Of a stretch of 64,000 nucleotides of DNA, positions 40,601 to 53,920 are shown piece by piece. Position numbers and translations under genes: made by a program. Under the pieces are notes generated by a model, which saw only the letters and a list, made by a program, of their open reading frames with translations, did not search any database and was not told where the DNA came from. This DNA is from Himantopus leucocephalus (Eukaryota; Chordata; Aves; Charadriiformes; Recurvirostridae): the NCBI GenBank assembly GCA_003993805.1, contig RSEF01000002.1:72129878-72193877 (forward strand), given 5' to 3'. Each line of letters opens with the position of its first letter. Position 1 is the first letter of the stretch.

Positions 40601-41485
40601 TTAAGTATCACATCAGCTCAGTTCGCTCCAAGGTGCTGGTCAGTACTGGGACACAGATAAGAAAGAATGAGGAAAACAGCTGATGCTGAGTCTGGATTTG
40701 GTTGTTTGTATAGCTATAATAGTCCTGTCTTCTGGCAAATTTCATCACCTGATATGTCTTTCCTCATGCCTAATCTTCTCCTGCTCCAAGCCTGATGCTT
40801 TCCCTGAGCATGCTACACCCCTTGTATTTCAGTACACTGACACTCATAACGTACTGTGCTACCAAAGGCTGGAGGAAGAAGCTGTCGTTCCTGATATACT
40901 TGAAGTCGCTGTTCCTAGAAGCTGAGGGTGAGGTCAGACAGCACAGTGAGGCCAACTTCGTGCCTTGCTGCCGCTGTGGAGGCCGTGTCCCCATCCCTCC
41001 CCTTCCCAGCAATGTTGTTTCACTCCTTCCTTGCCCCAGCTCCGGTGCGTGTCTGGTTGCACAGATTTATTCAGCCCACTAGACTGGCCGTGGGTCGCTT
41101 CCCCCCCTGCCCCGGGTTAGTTTCCTGCTGGATTACTGGCTTGAATTGGTTTATCGGCCCATCAGCTGCACACCGGTGCCAGCAGGAGAGCAGGGAGGGG
41201 AGATGGGCTGGGGTGGATCCCCTCTCCTGCGGCGTCTGCGAGCCTCGGTATCAGCCCAGCCCTACCATCTCACCACACCCTCAGACAGAAAAGTGAAGGA
41301 CACTTCAGCTGTTCCCAAGATAGATGTCTAGATAGATAATAACAATAGACAATAAGAGCAGTGTACTGCACACAAGCATTTTTGGCAGATAACAGCAATT
41401 CGGATATCGGTGTCTGAAGAGCATTGCTAGGTCTGGCTGTAACTGCAAACCCACCGACACAAAGGCACGCACATCTAAGTGCCTC
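37648..41485. other. Non-coding DNA with a GC/CpG-richer patch
   Basis: No gene is supported. Between about 40090 and 41260 the GC content and CpG count rise; about 15 CpG lie in 40960-41260, while most of the window has one or two per 300 bases. Overlapping open frames up to 125 codons on both strands there reflect fewer AT-rich stop codons rather than coding. Confidence 0.6.
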
Positions 41486-41509
41486 TTTTTTTTTTTTTTT
41501 NTTTTTTTT
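41486..41509. repeat. Poly-T run interrupted by N
   Basis: Fifteen T bases, one N at 41501, then eight T bases. The N probably marks a join or an unresolved homopolymer length. Confidence 0.85.
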
Positions 41510-44500
41510 ACCTTTGCTTTCTGTTGCGCTTTACCTTGATGGATGGAGACTTGTCTGAATTAATTGCATCCTATTATCATAAAGGTGGCTACTTCATAAC
41601 TGCTGGTAATTACGCTGCAGAAATATGCTACTGAAAGGTTGGCACATTTGTTAGAATTACTGCTCCTCCCATCATTACATTTCATAAATACATGTGTATA
41701 TATTCATATTTGGTTTTGAAATCAGATTAATCTGCTGTGTTCTTGAGTCCTGGCCCTAAATTCAGGAAAATGCACATGGTCTCAGAGATGTATTTTTAAG
41801 GAATATATTTCCTATTAAAAATTCAGCTTATCCTTTTGCTCTTTTCTGTCCTTGCCGAGCTGGACCAAATGTAGACTTTCAAAGGTGCAGGTCTCAGCAA
41901 GCTTCAACTAAAATTCTGTAATTGGGATTATGCAGCAGTAAAGGAGACTGGTTACCAGAGAACCTAAGACTGTCTAGGTTTTTAGAGACACTAAAACTTG
42001 CAGAGAAGTGGCCAGTTCCTATGAAGATATGTGAACTGCAGTGACTCTTTGAGAGTCCATAAAAATTGGAGCCTCTCTAATACTTGTGTTGGCAAATTCA
42101 AGGCTGGCTATATTTTCTTGCTCAGTCTTTGGTTCAGGAAGTATTTAAACAAATGCATAACCCTACTTCTATTCAGCAGGGCATTTAATTTCAGTAGTGC
42201 CAAAGGAAAAAAAGGCTTTACCCTATGGTTGGTCTCAATGTGGTTGAGAACTGGAGGACACTAGGATTTGCAGTTTAAAATCTCTTCTGTAATGAACTGC
42301 TTTCATGCTTGAATCTCGTAAGCATAAGGCCAAATTTGATTGTCATTTAAACTTAATAGCTAAAGCTAAATTCCTAAAACCTAAGCATCTGTAGGATGAA
42401 CTGTTTCACAATTTTCACAGATGGTCAAGTTTTCACAGGTGCTGAGTGTCTCTGCTCCTGTTCAGAATAAAGTGGCACAGGCATGCTGTAGAAGAACAAA
42501 AAGGGCTTTATAGGCTATTCCTGGCAACAAGCTGCCAGCTCATAGAGGCAGTTGGCTACCTCTCCTGCAGTGTTTCCAGTGGGTTATGGGACAATAAAAT
42601 AAAGCTTGTTACTAAAGGGCTAAAGTCATGCTCTGATCTTTTTGAGAGCCCGCCTGAATTGTCCATAATCTTCTGTTTATCAGCTATTGCTAAAGTTCAT
42701 TTATTTATAACCATGACAAATAACCCTCATGTACATTCCTCCAGTGATTTATTGTGCAATTGTTTTGCATTCCTGAAATGTAAAACAAACCATCAAAGTA
42801 AGACATGATGCAAGATATTAATTTTTAAGAAACAAACGGAGGAGAATGATTCCTTGAAATGGACAATGCAAAACGTAAACCAGCTGCTCATACACTGTGA
42901 TAAGGTTTAAACTAAAGTTACAGTTCTGATGAGCTTTCCATGAGAAGTGCAAGCTGTTTTATTGTAGAATAGATAACGATTATGCCACTTCATCACAATG
43001 TCACTTAGCTCTCCAATAATTCATCCTCCTGCCTTAAAGACTGGGCTGTTGCTGGGCAGCCGTGCTCTAGAGCCTGTGTCCCTCATTGACCTGTAGTTGC
43101 GGAAAGTGGTTCATGCAACCTGATCCAGTTTCTATTGGAAAAAGAAGGCTGGATCTGGCATTTCATGTGTGATGTCAGTGGTGATGTTTATATCTAATCT
43201 CCACTTCCCCATCTTCCACTCTTGTAACAGTGTGTGCACCAGGAAGCCAAGCTGAAATTAGGATACCATAGGAAAGACATGGAGGTCGTACTCCTCTCTC
43301 CCAAGGTCTTGGGAGACACATAAGAATGGGCCTGCCCAAAGACTGTCTACTGTGCAAGGAGGTGGTGTTTTCTTTACTGTCTCTGCTTATCTTGTCTGTC
43401 CCAATTAAACTCATGAGGCAAGGAAAAGCCCTCAAGTTTCCTCGGGCTTTTGTGTATAAATAAGCACATTGTGTTCACCCAGAAACCAATGGGCTCCCAG
43501 GGCACTGCACAGAGGGATTCATCTAAGACAAGGTTGGGACCTTCTTCACAAGTATTAGTTTTGAGGACCCTTGAATTAGCATGACTCTGTCAGCCAGACC
43601 GATGTTGTTTGACCAAAATGCCATGTGGACATATATCAAATATTATATGGGCTGTACTGTTATGTAGTCTTCTGGGTAATCCAGGTCCTGACCATCAGGA
43701 TAAGTGAGCAAGCATGTGATGCTGATTGTGTTACTGTTGGTTTATTCAGCTCCATCCCAATCCCACCACCAAGCCGCAGCAGAGCATGGGCACACTGGGA
43801 AGCCTGCTGGGGTTGTTGGGATCCGTTTGTGGATCAGTGGGCCCCGAATGAAGCTTTCCTTGCTCTGTCATGTGCATTCTCCGCAGGGTTCACCCTGCAG
43901 CCTTTCCTTCAAGCAGCCCTTTTCTGAGGTGTCCCTTATATTTGAGTGTCTTGTTTGTAAGACCTTAGTTATCGTTGTGACCTAAGTGCCTTCATCAGGC
44001 TGGCTGAGATCAATCGGTGGGTTCAAGAGCTACTAGAGAATGACACCCCTACGTCTCTGCCAGAAAATACAGGCACACACCCATATGAAAATACACACAA
44101 ACAGGCACATTATCGTACACACCTATTTTCCTAGAAGCCAGATGGAAACCCTACAGACATTCTTTGCCCACCCTCACTATTGCAAGCAGAGTCAGTCTCT
44201 CAAGATCCGGGAAGCCTGTAGTGAAAGTGTCTCCGAGTTAAACAAATTAAAAAGCTGGCTAAAGTTAATTTAATCAAGCTTCATCTCAGCAAGAGCTGAA
44301 ACAATGTACAGAGCTCTAACATTACTGGAAATTTGTGGAATGAGCGTGCTGTTTCTTGGTTGTTTTGTTCTGTTTAATACCAATTGTTTAGAAAAGAAAA
44401 CTTTTCTGAAAAAGGAAATCAAGAGCATTTCTCCATCCCTACCGTTGCTGCAATAACAGGAAGCAAAATTCACATATACAGAGCTTGGCAGATAAGAGCT

Positions 44501-46228
44501 GAATGGTAGTTTGTTTTTTATAGCTGGTGGCAAGTGATCCAAAAGAAAATCAAGTCGCTTGCCCTTTTAATTCATATTGAACTGAGCCCTGAGTCCCCTG
44601 GGATGTGTGCAGGCACCAGGATGGAGCTCCCCAGGGATGAGAGCTGCAGGAGACCTCTCTTTTGAACTGGCAAAGTGGCTCCAAGCTGACCAGTTCACCA
44701 TCATGGGTTGGCAGCTGTAGCACCATCTGCATAAAGTGACCTGGCCACTTATGGAGGGAAGGCAAAGGTGGCTCTGAGCAGCTGGCCGAGCCTCACCCAG
44801 GGGTTTCTCCAACTCATGGTCTGTTGCTTTTCTGATAAAATGTCACATGATCAGAGGAGGGAAATTTTCATCTGACTGGCTGGATGAAAAGTTGTAGTCC
44901 AAGTAGCCTGTCTGCTCGTTGCCTTGGTGGGAAGGTCAGCTGGTGGTCCTCTTCCCTCATGTGGCAAAACTCAGTAGCATCTCAGACTCTGCAATTGGTA
45001 CCACATGGGTTGCCTTGTAAAGTGCTTCGGCTGAAAGATGAAGGTTTCTGCAGCAGTCCAGGGACTAGCTGAGGTCACTGCCACAGTTTGAGGCTTTAGG
45101 ACAAATGCAGCAGCTGCATGGTTCTTCTAATGCTATCAGCAGCGAGGTAATTTATAGATAACCACTTGCATGTCTCTTTTGGGGGGTCAGAGTGCATTTT
45201 CCCTCTTAGGGGACTCCCATCTCTCAGGTGGTTTCAAGCTGTCTGCAGAGTTAGAATAAAGGTGCTCTGCTCATGTATTCCAGATCATATGTACAGCTTT
45301 TGGATGAGAAAAATGAGGGTTTAAGATGCTAGAGTCACATTTCTACGACACACCCAGGATCATGCTCTACAACTTTCCCTGTCAGGAGCTATACATACAA
45401 TGCTTGGCAGCTTCCCTTTAGGCTTCTGTGTCTTGTCACTTCCCTTACATTTTCCATCTAGTTTCTTAGTATGTAATGTTTTGTTCCACATTCAGGTTTG
45501 CAGATCCTGGAATAATATCAGTGGATTTCATTTAATCCTCCCTTTTTGCCAAATGCGAGAGCTAATCCAGCTTTCTGACAGCACCTTATTGTAAGCTAAA
45601 GCTGGCATCGCTAAAGCATAAGTTTTCTGAGTCGGGGCTTGCTTGCTGGCCGGCACCATTTGGTGTACGCGTAGGATACCTTGTCAGGAAAAGAAATGCA
45701 AGATGATGTCTTTAGCAGTAAAAAGCAAAGCGTTTTAAACAACTGAAATGCACGCTGATTATTGTGTCTTTTGTCAAGCATGGGCCCAGGAGGTGAGCAC
45801 TTACTCACTTCTGGGCTTGCAATGGCTGAGAGCCTTGAAAAAGGCCTCTGCAAATAAGGACCTGTAGGAACTCGGGATTCCTGCCCCAAAGAATTTACTA
45901 TTTAACAAATAATGTACTTCTATAACATATGTGTCTCACCCAAAGGTCCAATCATGCAAGGTGTTTTAAGGGCTGAAATTAAGCTTGATGGGGTAGCCTT
46001 ATTAAACCATTTGCCTGTTGTTGCCTTTAGGCTGGGCTGCATTGCAGACGTGTTTTGTTTGCTGGCTTAAGTACTTTGAAGGCGTTTGCCTGTCTTGACA
46101 CAGCAGAAAAAAAACCTACTGGGTTTTTTTGAGGGGTGGTGGAATACTTTGAATAGCATCAGTCGAGCTGGGATTCCTATCCATATGAATTGCACCATTG
46201 CTTAAAACGCAGAGATAGAAAACTTGTC
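41510..46228. other. AT-rich non-coding DNA
   Basis: No gene is supported. Several repeat-free AT-rich blocks (about 41520-41760, 42690-43010 and 44230-44570) look like candidate conserved elements in composition only. Frames reach 120 codons (42446-42808) but are unrecognisable. Confidence 0.6.
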
Positions 46229-46250
46229 TGTGTGTGTATATATATATGTA
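46229..46250. repeat. (TG)n(TA)n microsatellite
   Basis: A short run of TG units passes into TA units, imperfect at the end. Confidence 0.85.
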
Positions 46251-49200
46251 CACATGGGCTGGCAGCTCCCTGCCACTTTGTTCTGTCCACTTGTCACCTG
46301 TGCTTCCACGGTATCCTCTACCTGACGTGTTTCCTACCTGGGAATGCATCTTTTGCCTACCCTTCATTTACAGGCATGGGGTAAATATTTTTTCCTCATG
46401 AACTATAGAAACAACCTCCATCTAAACGTAATGATAAAGCAATGAGCAGCTTTATTACTAATGTTACTTTGGCCACTTGTGAAATGATGGCTGATGCTCT
46501 GCTTGATACCTGGGTCATTTGAATTTCCATCAGGTGGGGTTTAACTCAGAAAGCTGCTTGTTGCTCTGACACATGGTTGAGCAATTTTCACCACATCTTA
46601 TCAGGGAAATACCTACAGCCATTTAATTGCTGTTACTTTTTTAAGTTAACTGGGAAATGTGTCATCTTTAAATAATCTGTAGGAAGCTGGCAGTATTGTT
46701 TGTGGAAGGCAAGCCCTGCAAATGTTTGTCATCTTCCGCATTCATGCTTATTGCTTGTATGTGGATGGCAAGGTGTAAGCACAAATGGCCGTGTTAAATT
46801 GGAGCACAACGATGTGTATCCTAAATGGCTTCTGAAAGCATATGGGTTTGCAGCGGTTTTCACACAGTTGAGTCCAGACATCCACTGCAAGAAAATAAGA
46901 AATAAACCGAAATCCTCATCACAGGCCTCAGCATACAACTTCAGAGCAATGCCTCTCTACTAGTGAATTGTTCTTCTACAGTAAGTAACCCATTTCTACT
47001 CATAACCAGGTACATGCTCCTTGCTGTCTGGTAGCTAACAGTAAACTTCAAATGACGCCTTCACTGAGACGAGTGCAATTAAATTGTCTTCTATAGATCT
47101 GGGTGGCTAAAAACTGGCTGGAACTGAGTCAGCGCTTCTGTGGTGATGCACAAGCTGGGCAAGACCCATTGCCACTTACCACGGTGCTGAGAAACCTCAG
47201 CCAAAAAAAAAAAAATCCAGGTGTTGACAAGGCAGGAGAATACTCACTGCAAGTAATGAGGAGCTCCGTGAAAACAATTCTTGATTAATAAATCATTGGA
47301 AGCTTTTGTAATGCCCAGTTCAATGGAATTTAAAGAAGAGAGAGGATTAAGTGAATAACAGGAAGCATCCTGCAAGAATTTCCCCCAGAGCACTGCGGGA
47401 GAGGGAACAGAAGCGGGAGAGGGGAGCGTACATGTGTTTGCAGTTGAGGAATGCATGCCTCTGAGGGGTGGTGTGCGCTCCCGCTCGCTGCATCGCACAC
47501 CAGCACTGCTGGGAGAGTGTAGGGCTCGCCGGGGAGTGGGTGGGCAAATGCCGCCTTGTGTTTGATTTGTAAATCATTGATGTGCATTTTTGTCTCGCAT
47601 TGTTCTTTTCCCACCCACACCCCCCCCCCGCAACAAAACCCTCCTCTCCAACACTGAAAGTAAAGCCCTGTTTGCTGGGTTAGCCGCTGCAAGGGGCAGG
47701 GTTTTCAGAGCAATGCTCAGAAGCAACATAACCCAGCAACAAATGTCTTTTATAAAATACAACATTTTCCTGACCTACTTGAAACCAGCTTAGTGACAGC
47801 ACAGCTACCCAGAAAAAAAAAAAGACAACTGTCTTTCTGCATGAGCTAAATTAGCATTTTTATTTGAAACATAAAACATTGATGAGAAATAACAGCTGTA
47901 GATATAAAAGGTAGTTAACCAGAGAAAACAAGTGTATTGCTTAAATCGCGAAGCTTGACACAGAATAAGTTATCAAAAGCACAATGATGCTTGAAAAATG
48001 CCATGAGAATGACAATAACTTTCTGCCACATAAGTGGAAGTATGATTCTCCTGAGCCACAGAATATAATAATCTGCAGTAAATCATTCCCTCCCATTTCA
48101 GACAAGCACTTCTCACTGCCAAAAAGACAACCATACCGTGGACAGGGGAAGAAAAAATACTCTATTAAACTCTGAATAGTATTTTGTCTCCAGATATCAA
48201 CTTTAAATTGCCATATTAAAGAAGAGTCCTAATAACATATTTTTCATTAATGGCCATTAATCTTGTGGCCCTACTGATAGTGCCAAAACAAATAAGTGCA
48301 TTTTTTTTCATTCCCAAGGCAAGAGTGTTGTTGCAAGAGTGGTGCAGCAGCTATGCACAAGGTCCCAAAGGTTCAGGAATGAACAGAATTGCCCCGTGAA
48401 CTTGGGACTGTAACTGGCATGTCACTGGGAAAAGGAAAGAGAAAGTGTTTGAATTTTCTTCTCAGCCTCTAAAATGCTGCAAAACAATGTTAATTCTCCA
48501 TTATACTAATGTGACAGGAACACAGAAAAGGTTCAGCTTGTGAACAGCAGTATGTGGTCCAGTCCTTGATAAAGTGCTTGTACGTGTTTGCCAAGCAGGA
48601 GCGCAGTCCAGATTTTTGTCTGTCCCCTGTGCATCTGTAGCTCCTGTTGCTCTGTTAAATTGAGTAATTTTGTGGGGCTTTTTTAGCATTTATCCTTGAA
48701 ACGCCCCTTAAGATAAGAGAGTGCCAACCTCCACAGTCAAGAGGGAAAACACAAAGACTACAGGACTCACCTGGAGCAGGGAACTGGCCCTGTACCTACT
48801 TCATCTCCAACTATTGTCTCACCCGCTACTACGCCCCTCTGCTTCTTCCTTTGAGTTAGCTTTTCTTTCCCTGTAGATGTGGGAATTGGGAGCCAGTAGC
48901 ACTTTAGCAAGGCCTTGGGGAGAAAGTGATGGTCGCAACGCTGTGAAGTGGGTCTGTGCACAATCGGTATCCAGCATGTGCCTGGTTCTTACTATTATAC
49001 TCATGCACATTTTAATACCCACAAGTTTGTTTTTCACCCTCTAGTAAAATTGTCCTTAGGTTCATTGAAATGCTAGAAAGGAGCAAAACATTTGGTGAAA
49101 AACTGAAAAATCTGAAGTATTGTAGTAGAAAAGCAAAATATCTCTGTGCTGACATAGTTCAGTGCTGCGCGCTATGAGCTGCAGTATGCATGCTTCATGC

Positions 49201-50704
49201 TCCCAGACTTTCTCATGTCTCCCGTGAGGTACCACAGCACAGCGCCTCAGTAGCAGTCATAGGGCACCCTAGGGGGTGAAGGACAACTAGGGGAAGAAAC
49301 CTCTGAGGCACCTGAGTTAAAATGACAGTATGGATTTAAAATCATAGCACTTCATTATCAAGATCCGTGTTTTTCTGTGTGAGAAAAGAAAGGGATGAAA
49401 TATTTTGCTTTTCAACCAAAGCTCTTTTGGCAATTTTCAAGTGTACAGGTTTTCAGTGAAAAAGAAAAAATTGGTATGGATGACTTCCATGGAAAAATCC
49501 CAACTATATCTTGTAACCAAAACTTCATATTTTTTTTCTGCCCCTTCTGATAATGTTTGTGATCACTTTTAGCTGAAAGGGAACTTCCCATTCCAAATAC
49601 TCCAACTCAAAGGTGGGTTGATATCAATGTGATGTTTTGTTTATTCAGAGATGTCAGGATCAGGCTCTAAGTCTGTAGAAACAAGAGGCCCTATTACTCT
49701 TTTACTTGTAGATGTGCAACTGATGGGTGTTCAGCCTCCAGGAGTTTAGATGACTGAGATAAGGTTTCAGATAAACATCCAAATGTTTAGATCTTTATCT
49801 AACCCAAAGCTCTGAACCTTTAAAGGATTACCCACCTCCAGGGATAATCCTGTAGTGATTTCAACACCTGTACTGAGTCAAAGTGAGTTCAGAGTCTCCT
49901 GGCCACAAGAAATGGTTCAAGCCCACCCTATCATTTGTTTTGGACGGCTAAAACAGTCCATGTCAGATCTGAACATGATTAGCTGGGCACTCTGATTTTA
50001 GATGACTCCATCACAGGATAACTCCAAATAGTCATCAATAGGATCACTTATTACCAAGGAAAAACAACCTGTGATACTATGTTTCTGTGGCCTACAGAGC
50101 AGATATGCCCAGGATGTTTTTACAGTGAATCAGAAGCTCTAAATACCTCACAGTTTTATAGTTATTTAAATGAGCTGCTTTTCTGTCAGCGTTTTGCTTT
50201 GGAAGCAGACTTTGCTGCCCTCTCTTGCAGTTATCAGGAAAATGTGTTCATTTTGGCATACAGCAAAGCTCCACTGCAGGCTAGCGGGACTGATCCTAAA
50301 AATCGCTGTCCCCAAATACAAAGCAAGATCTCTCACGAGTGGCCATTTCCATCTGTTACTGCAAGTGTATTAGAGGGAACCTTTTTTGGTCCTGTTCCAG
50401 CATTAGCACAGCGTAGAGCCCACAGCAGGACAGGCTGTATGCTCTTCTTCCCAGGCAGCAGCTTGTCCAGGTGCCCTGAAGAACAATTGGACTTCATTCA
50501 GGCTTCTCCTAAAGGAAGCAGTAACTCCTGTCAGGGAGACTGAATCTGGAATCTGTGCAGCATATGTGACAAATTATTCTGGGCTGATATGCTACGATCA
50601 TGCTTCACAAGCAACCAGGAATTGGGAGGAAATTAAAAGAATTATGCCTAATGTTTTATACATACCTATGCTCGTGCACATATACATGTATATGATGCAC
50701 ACCA
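46251..50704. other. Non-coding DNA
   Basis: No gene is supported. The block at about 46430-46700 is AT-rich with a CAGGTG E-box (46531-46536), TTTAATTGC and GTTAAC (46645-46650). A 13-A run sits at 47203-47215 and a C10 run at 47620-47629. The longest frame (50079-50543, plus, 154 codons) shows no domain, signal peptide or splice context that I can recognise. Confidence 0.6.
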
Positions 50705-50880
50705 TTTCACCGTGGATCTGAAAGTGCTTTACAAGTATTAACTGATCATGCCACAAAAATCTCCTTTTCCTTATTAAAAAAAAAAAATATCAATGGGTAT
50801 TATTCTGACAACAAAATTATAGACAGAACACAAGGTTCTCTGAGGCCTTTTGGCAAATCCTTTAGCCTTATTTGGGTTGA
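50705..50880 (-). mobile_element. Old MIR/L2-like fragment, reversed
   Basis: GGATCTGAAAGTGCTTTACA, a GGGTATTATT piece, ATTATAGACAGAACACAAGG and TTCTCTGAGGCC occur in the order expected for the antisense of a sauropsid MIR/L2-like element (gatctcaaagcgctttaca ... gtattattat ... attttacagatgg ... ctgaggcac). An A-rich insertion at about 50776-50788 splits it. It is strongly diverged. Confidence 0.5.
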
Positions 50881-53228
50881 GTCCCCTGTTAGCCTGAAAG
50901 GAAGGCAGAGGTTTTTTAACAGGACAATTGCCCAGTAGACTGAACTTTTTTGGTTTGTGTTTTTTTTTTTTTTTTTAACCCTTCANAGAGGGTTACTATT
51001 CTTCATTTAAGAAGTTCATCTGCTGTAAACTAATATATCTCTGGAAGTAACTCCTGGCTTTGATCACTCTCATGAAGTACCATGGTATTTAAGGAAAAGC
51101 TGATCTTATTTTAATCACTGGTTCTTCAGCTCACCTTTGTAATTAGAAGGAAAGCTTGCCTCAACAGCGCTCAGCTGGAATGCATAGGAAACATATGATT
51201 AAATGGTGATTCTAAGTTTAGCATTTCACCTCCAGAAAGCAAAATAAATATTGGGTGGAAAGTGTTTTCCATAGTCAAGAGACAGTTGAAAGGTGAAGTC
51301 AATTAACAATGGCTTACATAATAAGGAAAGACAAAGGATGAAATAATAGTGAATTAAAACCAGTTGAGATCTTGCTCTTATATTCAACAGGGCTAGACTT
51401 TCAGCCCTCTGTTTTCGCACTGGGTCTTCTCTACAGATTTAATTTTACATTCATGATGAGGTGAGCTAAGTTGCAGAAAACTTTACCAATAAGGAAAGCA
51501 AATACAGATTGGGTTTTCTTTCCTATGCCAGCCGTATCTGATTAGCCTGAAATAGAAGCTTCTCCCTGTCCTGTTGTGCATCGTACTGCTTGGTAACTTT
51601 AGGCAAATGTTTTTAAAAGAGTTCTGGTGATTAAGTTCTCCTTAATGTGTTGTAAATCCCTGGAAGTGGAGGAGGATGTTTTCTTGGAGAGAGCAAATTT
51701 GTTTTTCCTTTTAAATACAACTATTCTCTAGCAACTATGTTGACCTGGCTACCGGCAAGCAGATCTCTGCAAATGTATGTGTTAGGAATGTTTGGACTTA
51801 GGAAAAATTAAGATATGTTGCACTGTGAGGTCAACATCTAACTTATATAAAGATGATGGTCTGGGGAGTATTTTCATCCACATTACTGTTCTTATCGCAG
51901 GATACCTACTGTCTGCATCTCTGGTTCATTGGTTATTCCCCCACCATACCAAGAAAGATTTACCCCGGTAGGAATTTAGCAAAAGTAAGGGGAGAAGTTA
52001 CTGCATGAACAGGTAAGGCTGTCTTCATTATGTTGTACACTAGGCAATCAAAATGAAGCTAGGGGTTCCCAGGAGTTTCTTCAGGCAATGCTTTCCATAC
52101 CTCTGTGATATTCTCACCTGATATTCACAACCTGTTTCACCATAGAATTTCATGCCAGGTGAAGTAAAATCCAACGTGTATCATCTGAAGAGTGCAAATA
52201 CACAGAGAACTTGATATAAAGCCATTGTCAGCTCTGTCTCCTGAAATTATGTTGAGCAAAGTCTTGCCTCATGATTAATTGTGTTTGTAACAGTAGCTCA
52301 GAGGATCATCAGAAAAAAAGCCATTTCTTAAAGAAGACTTTAGAGTTGACACTGCAAAATATTATACACGGAGTCAGAACAAGCTTTCTGGAATCTGACA
52401 GATATTCAAGTCTGAAATATTTTCTTTCCTTACTGAAAGGAATAAAATGTGCGGTCTCAGTTCTTACCTGTAGAAAATCATGATTGGACCATGAAAATGG
52501 TCTCCAGTGGCAAACCATCGGTAGGAAATCAAATACTAGATTTTTTCCAACTCTTTTCAAAACCAGCTCAGAGTAAAAAGTGTTATTAACAGCAAATCCC
52601 CTGAACAATTATTTTAGGCAATTGATAGATCACTTGAAGTCTCTAGAGAGATACAGAGAAAATGTTAAAAGTTTCTTTGACGCAGACAGAAGTTCTGGAC
52701 TAGATGCAGAAGCTACCTGATTTGAGGGGAGAGTTTGAGTATATAGGAGACAAACTAGTTGTCTGTGTTTAAAGTCTAGCATAGATTAAATTCAATTTTT
52801 CAAAATATTTCTCCTGTTTAGCTGTTTGATTTCAAATTTTGATGTTTATGTGACAATTTATTTTGAAGACAAGAATCTTGGTAAAGGTCCATTCAAATCC
52901 ATTTATTTCCATTTGCAGAAGAGCCAAGTGTGGGTCAAAAGGCCCCATTAGTGCCTGACTCCTAGCAAAAGGCAGTCAGCCTTTCCTCAGCACAGCAAGC
53001 GTGAGATTATAGTTTGGAAAAGTGAGGGAAAAAAAGAAACTGATGAGCTCACAGAAGGAGTAGAAATAACTTCCCTCCTACAACTTTGCTGAGTCTTCAT
53101 TTCACTGTGCCCGTCCTGCATCGCTGTGACTCTCATGGAATTACATCAGCCAGGTGCCTGTCTACCTTTTACAAGGTAAAGCAGCAGATATTTAGCTGAA
53201 GATGCCATGAAACAATACAGAGAATACA
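50881..53228. other. Non-coding DNA with poly-T and a lone N
   Basis: No gene was recognised. A run of about 17 T bases (50960-50976) is followed by an N at 50986. Unlike three of the other joins, no flanking duplication is visible at this N. Confidence 0.65.
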
Positions 53229-53405
53229 GAATCATAGAATTGTCTAGATCAGAAGGGACCTCTAAGATCATCAGGTCCAACCATTAACATAACACTACCA
53301 AAACCACCACTAAACCACGTCCCTAAGCATCACGTCTACCCGTCTTTTAAATACCTCCAGGGATGGCGATTTCACCACTTCCCTGGGCAGCCTGTTCCAA
53401 TGCTT
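53229..53405 (-). mobile_element. CR1 LINE 3'-end fragment, reversed
   Basis: The plus strand begins AATCATAGAATTGTC, then AGAAGGGACCTCTAAGATCA and TCAGGTCCAACC, and ends with CTGGGCAGCCTGTTCCAATG. This is the reverse complement of an avian CR1 3' untranslated tail plus the last codons of ORF2. The element is on the minus strand with its 3' end at about 53229. About 177 bases remain, so it is a 5'-truncated copy with no complete domain. It is much less diverged than the CR1 at 59.5 kb. Confidence 0.88.
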
Positions 53406-53406
53406 A

Positions 53407-53440
53407 CATATATATATAACTTTATATATAACATACATAT
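53407..53440. repeat. AT-rich microsatellite
   Basis: ATATATATATA and TTTATATATA tracts directly abut the truncated 5' side of the CR1 fragment just before it. Confidence 0.8.
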
Positions 53441-53920
53441 TTCAGACCTTATAAACCAAGCCTCGGGCTGCATGGTAAATCGTTTTGGATGATAAAGTAG
53501 CCTATTGTTGTTACATGCATATTTATTACCAGTGAAATCTCTATCTCTATTAATTGCATAAGAACTCTTATATTAAATCTGCTGATTGACAGGGACCAAC
53601 CACCAATCTTCCCTTTTGATTGTATTGCTGTAACATATTCTTCATCTGACATTTAATTGGGATTTTTTTGTAATAATGATTTCTCTTTCTCTTACACTCT
53701 GGCCATTTACCAGTTATGAAACTGTATTGCTCAGAGAAGGACTGACATAGTATTGTAGACACATCTACGCACCCAGTAAGTGATAAAATATACTCATTTT
53801 TGCACACCAGTTAGGAAAATCTAAACTTCCCAAAGAAAATATTAGGAAAGTTGCCTTGATATCTTCAGTTCCTTGGCAACTTTCATTGAAACATTTTGAT
53901 ATATAGAACATCACTTTTTA
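53441..53920. other. Unique AT-rich spacer between two CR1 copies
   Basis: No gene or repeat was recognised. It separates two CR1 fragments of opposite orientation. Confidence 0.6.

Noticed and set aside
45240..45360. Weak resemblance to antisense MIR/L2 (GGATGAGAAAAATGAGGG)
   Set aside because: Only one short piece matches; too little to call by eye.
50079..50543. 154-codon plus-strand open frame
   Set aside because: No recognisable family, signal peptide or domain; no supporting splice or promoter signals.
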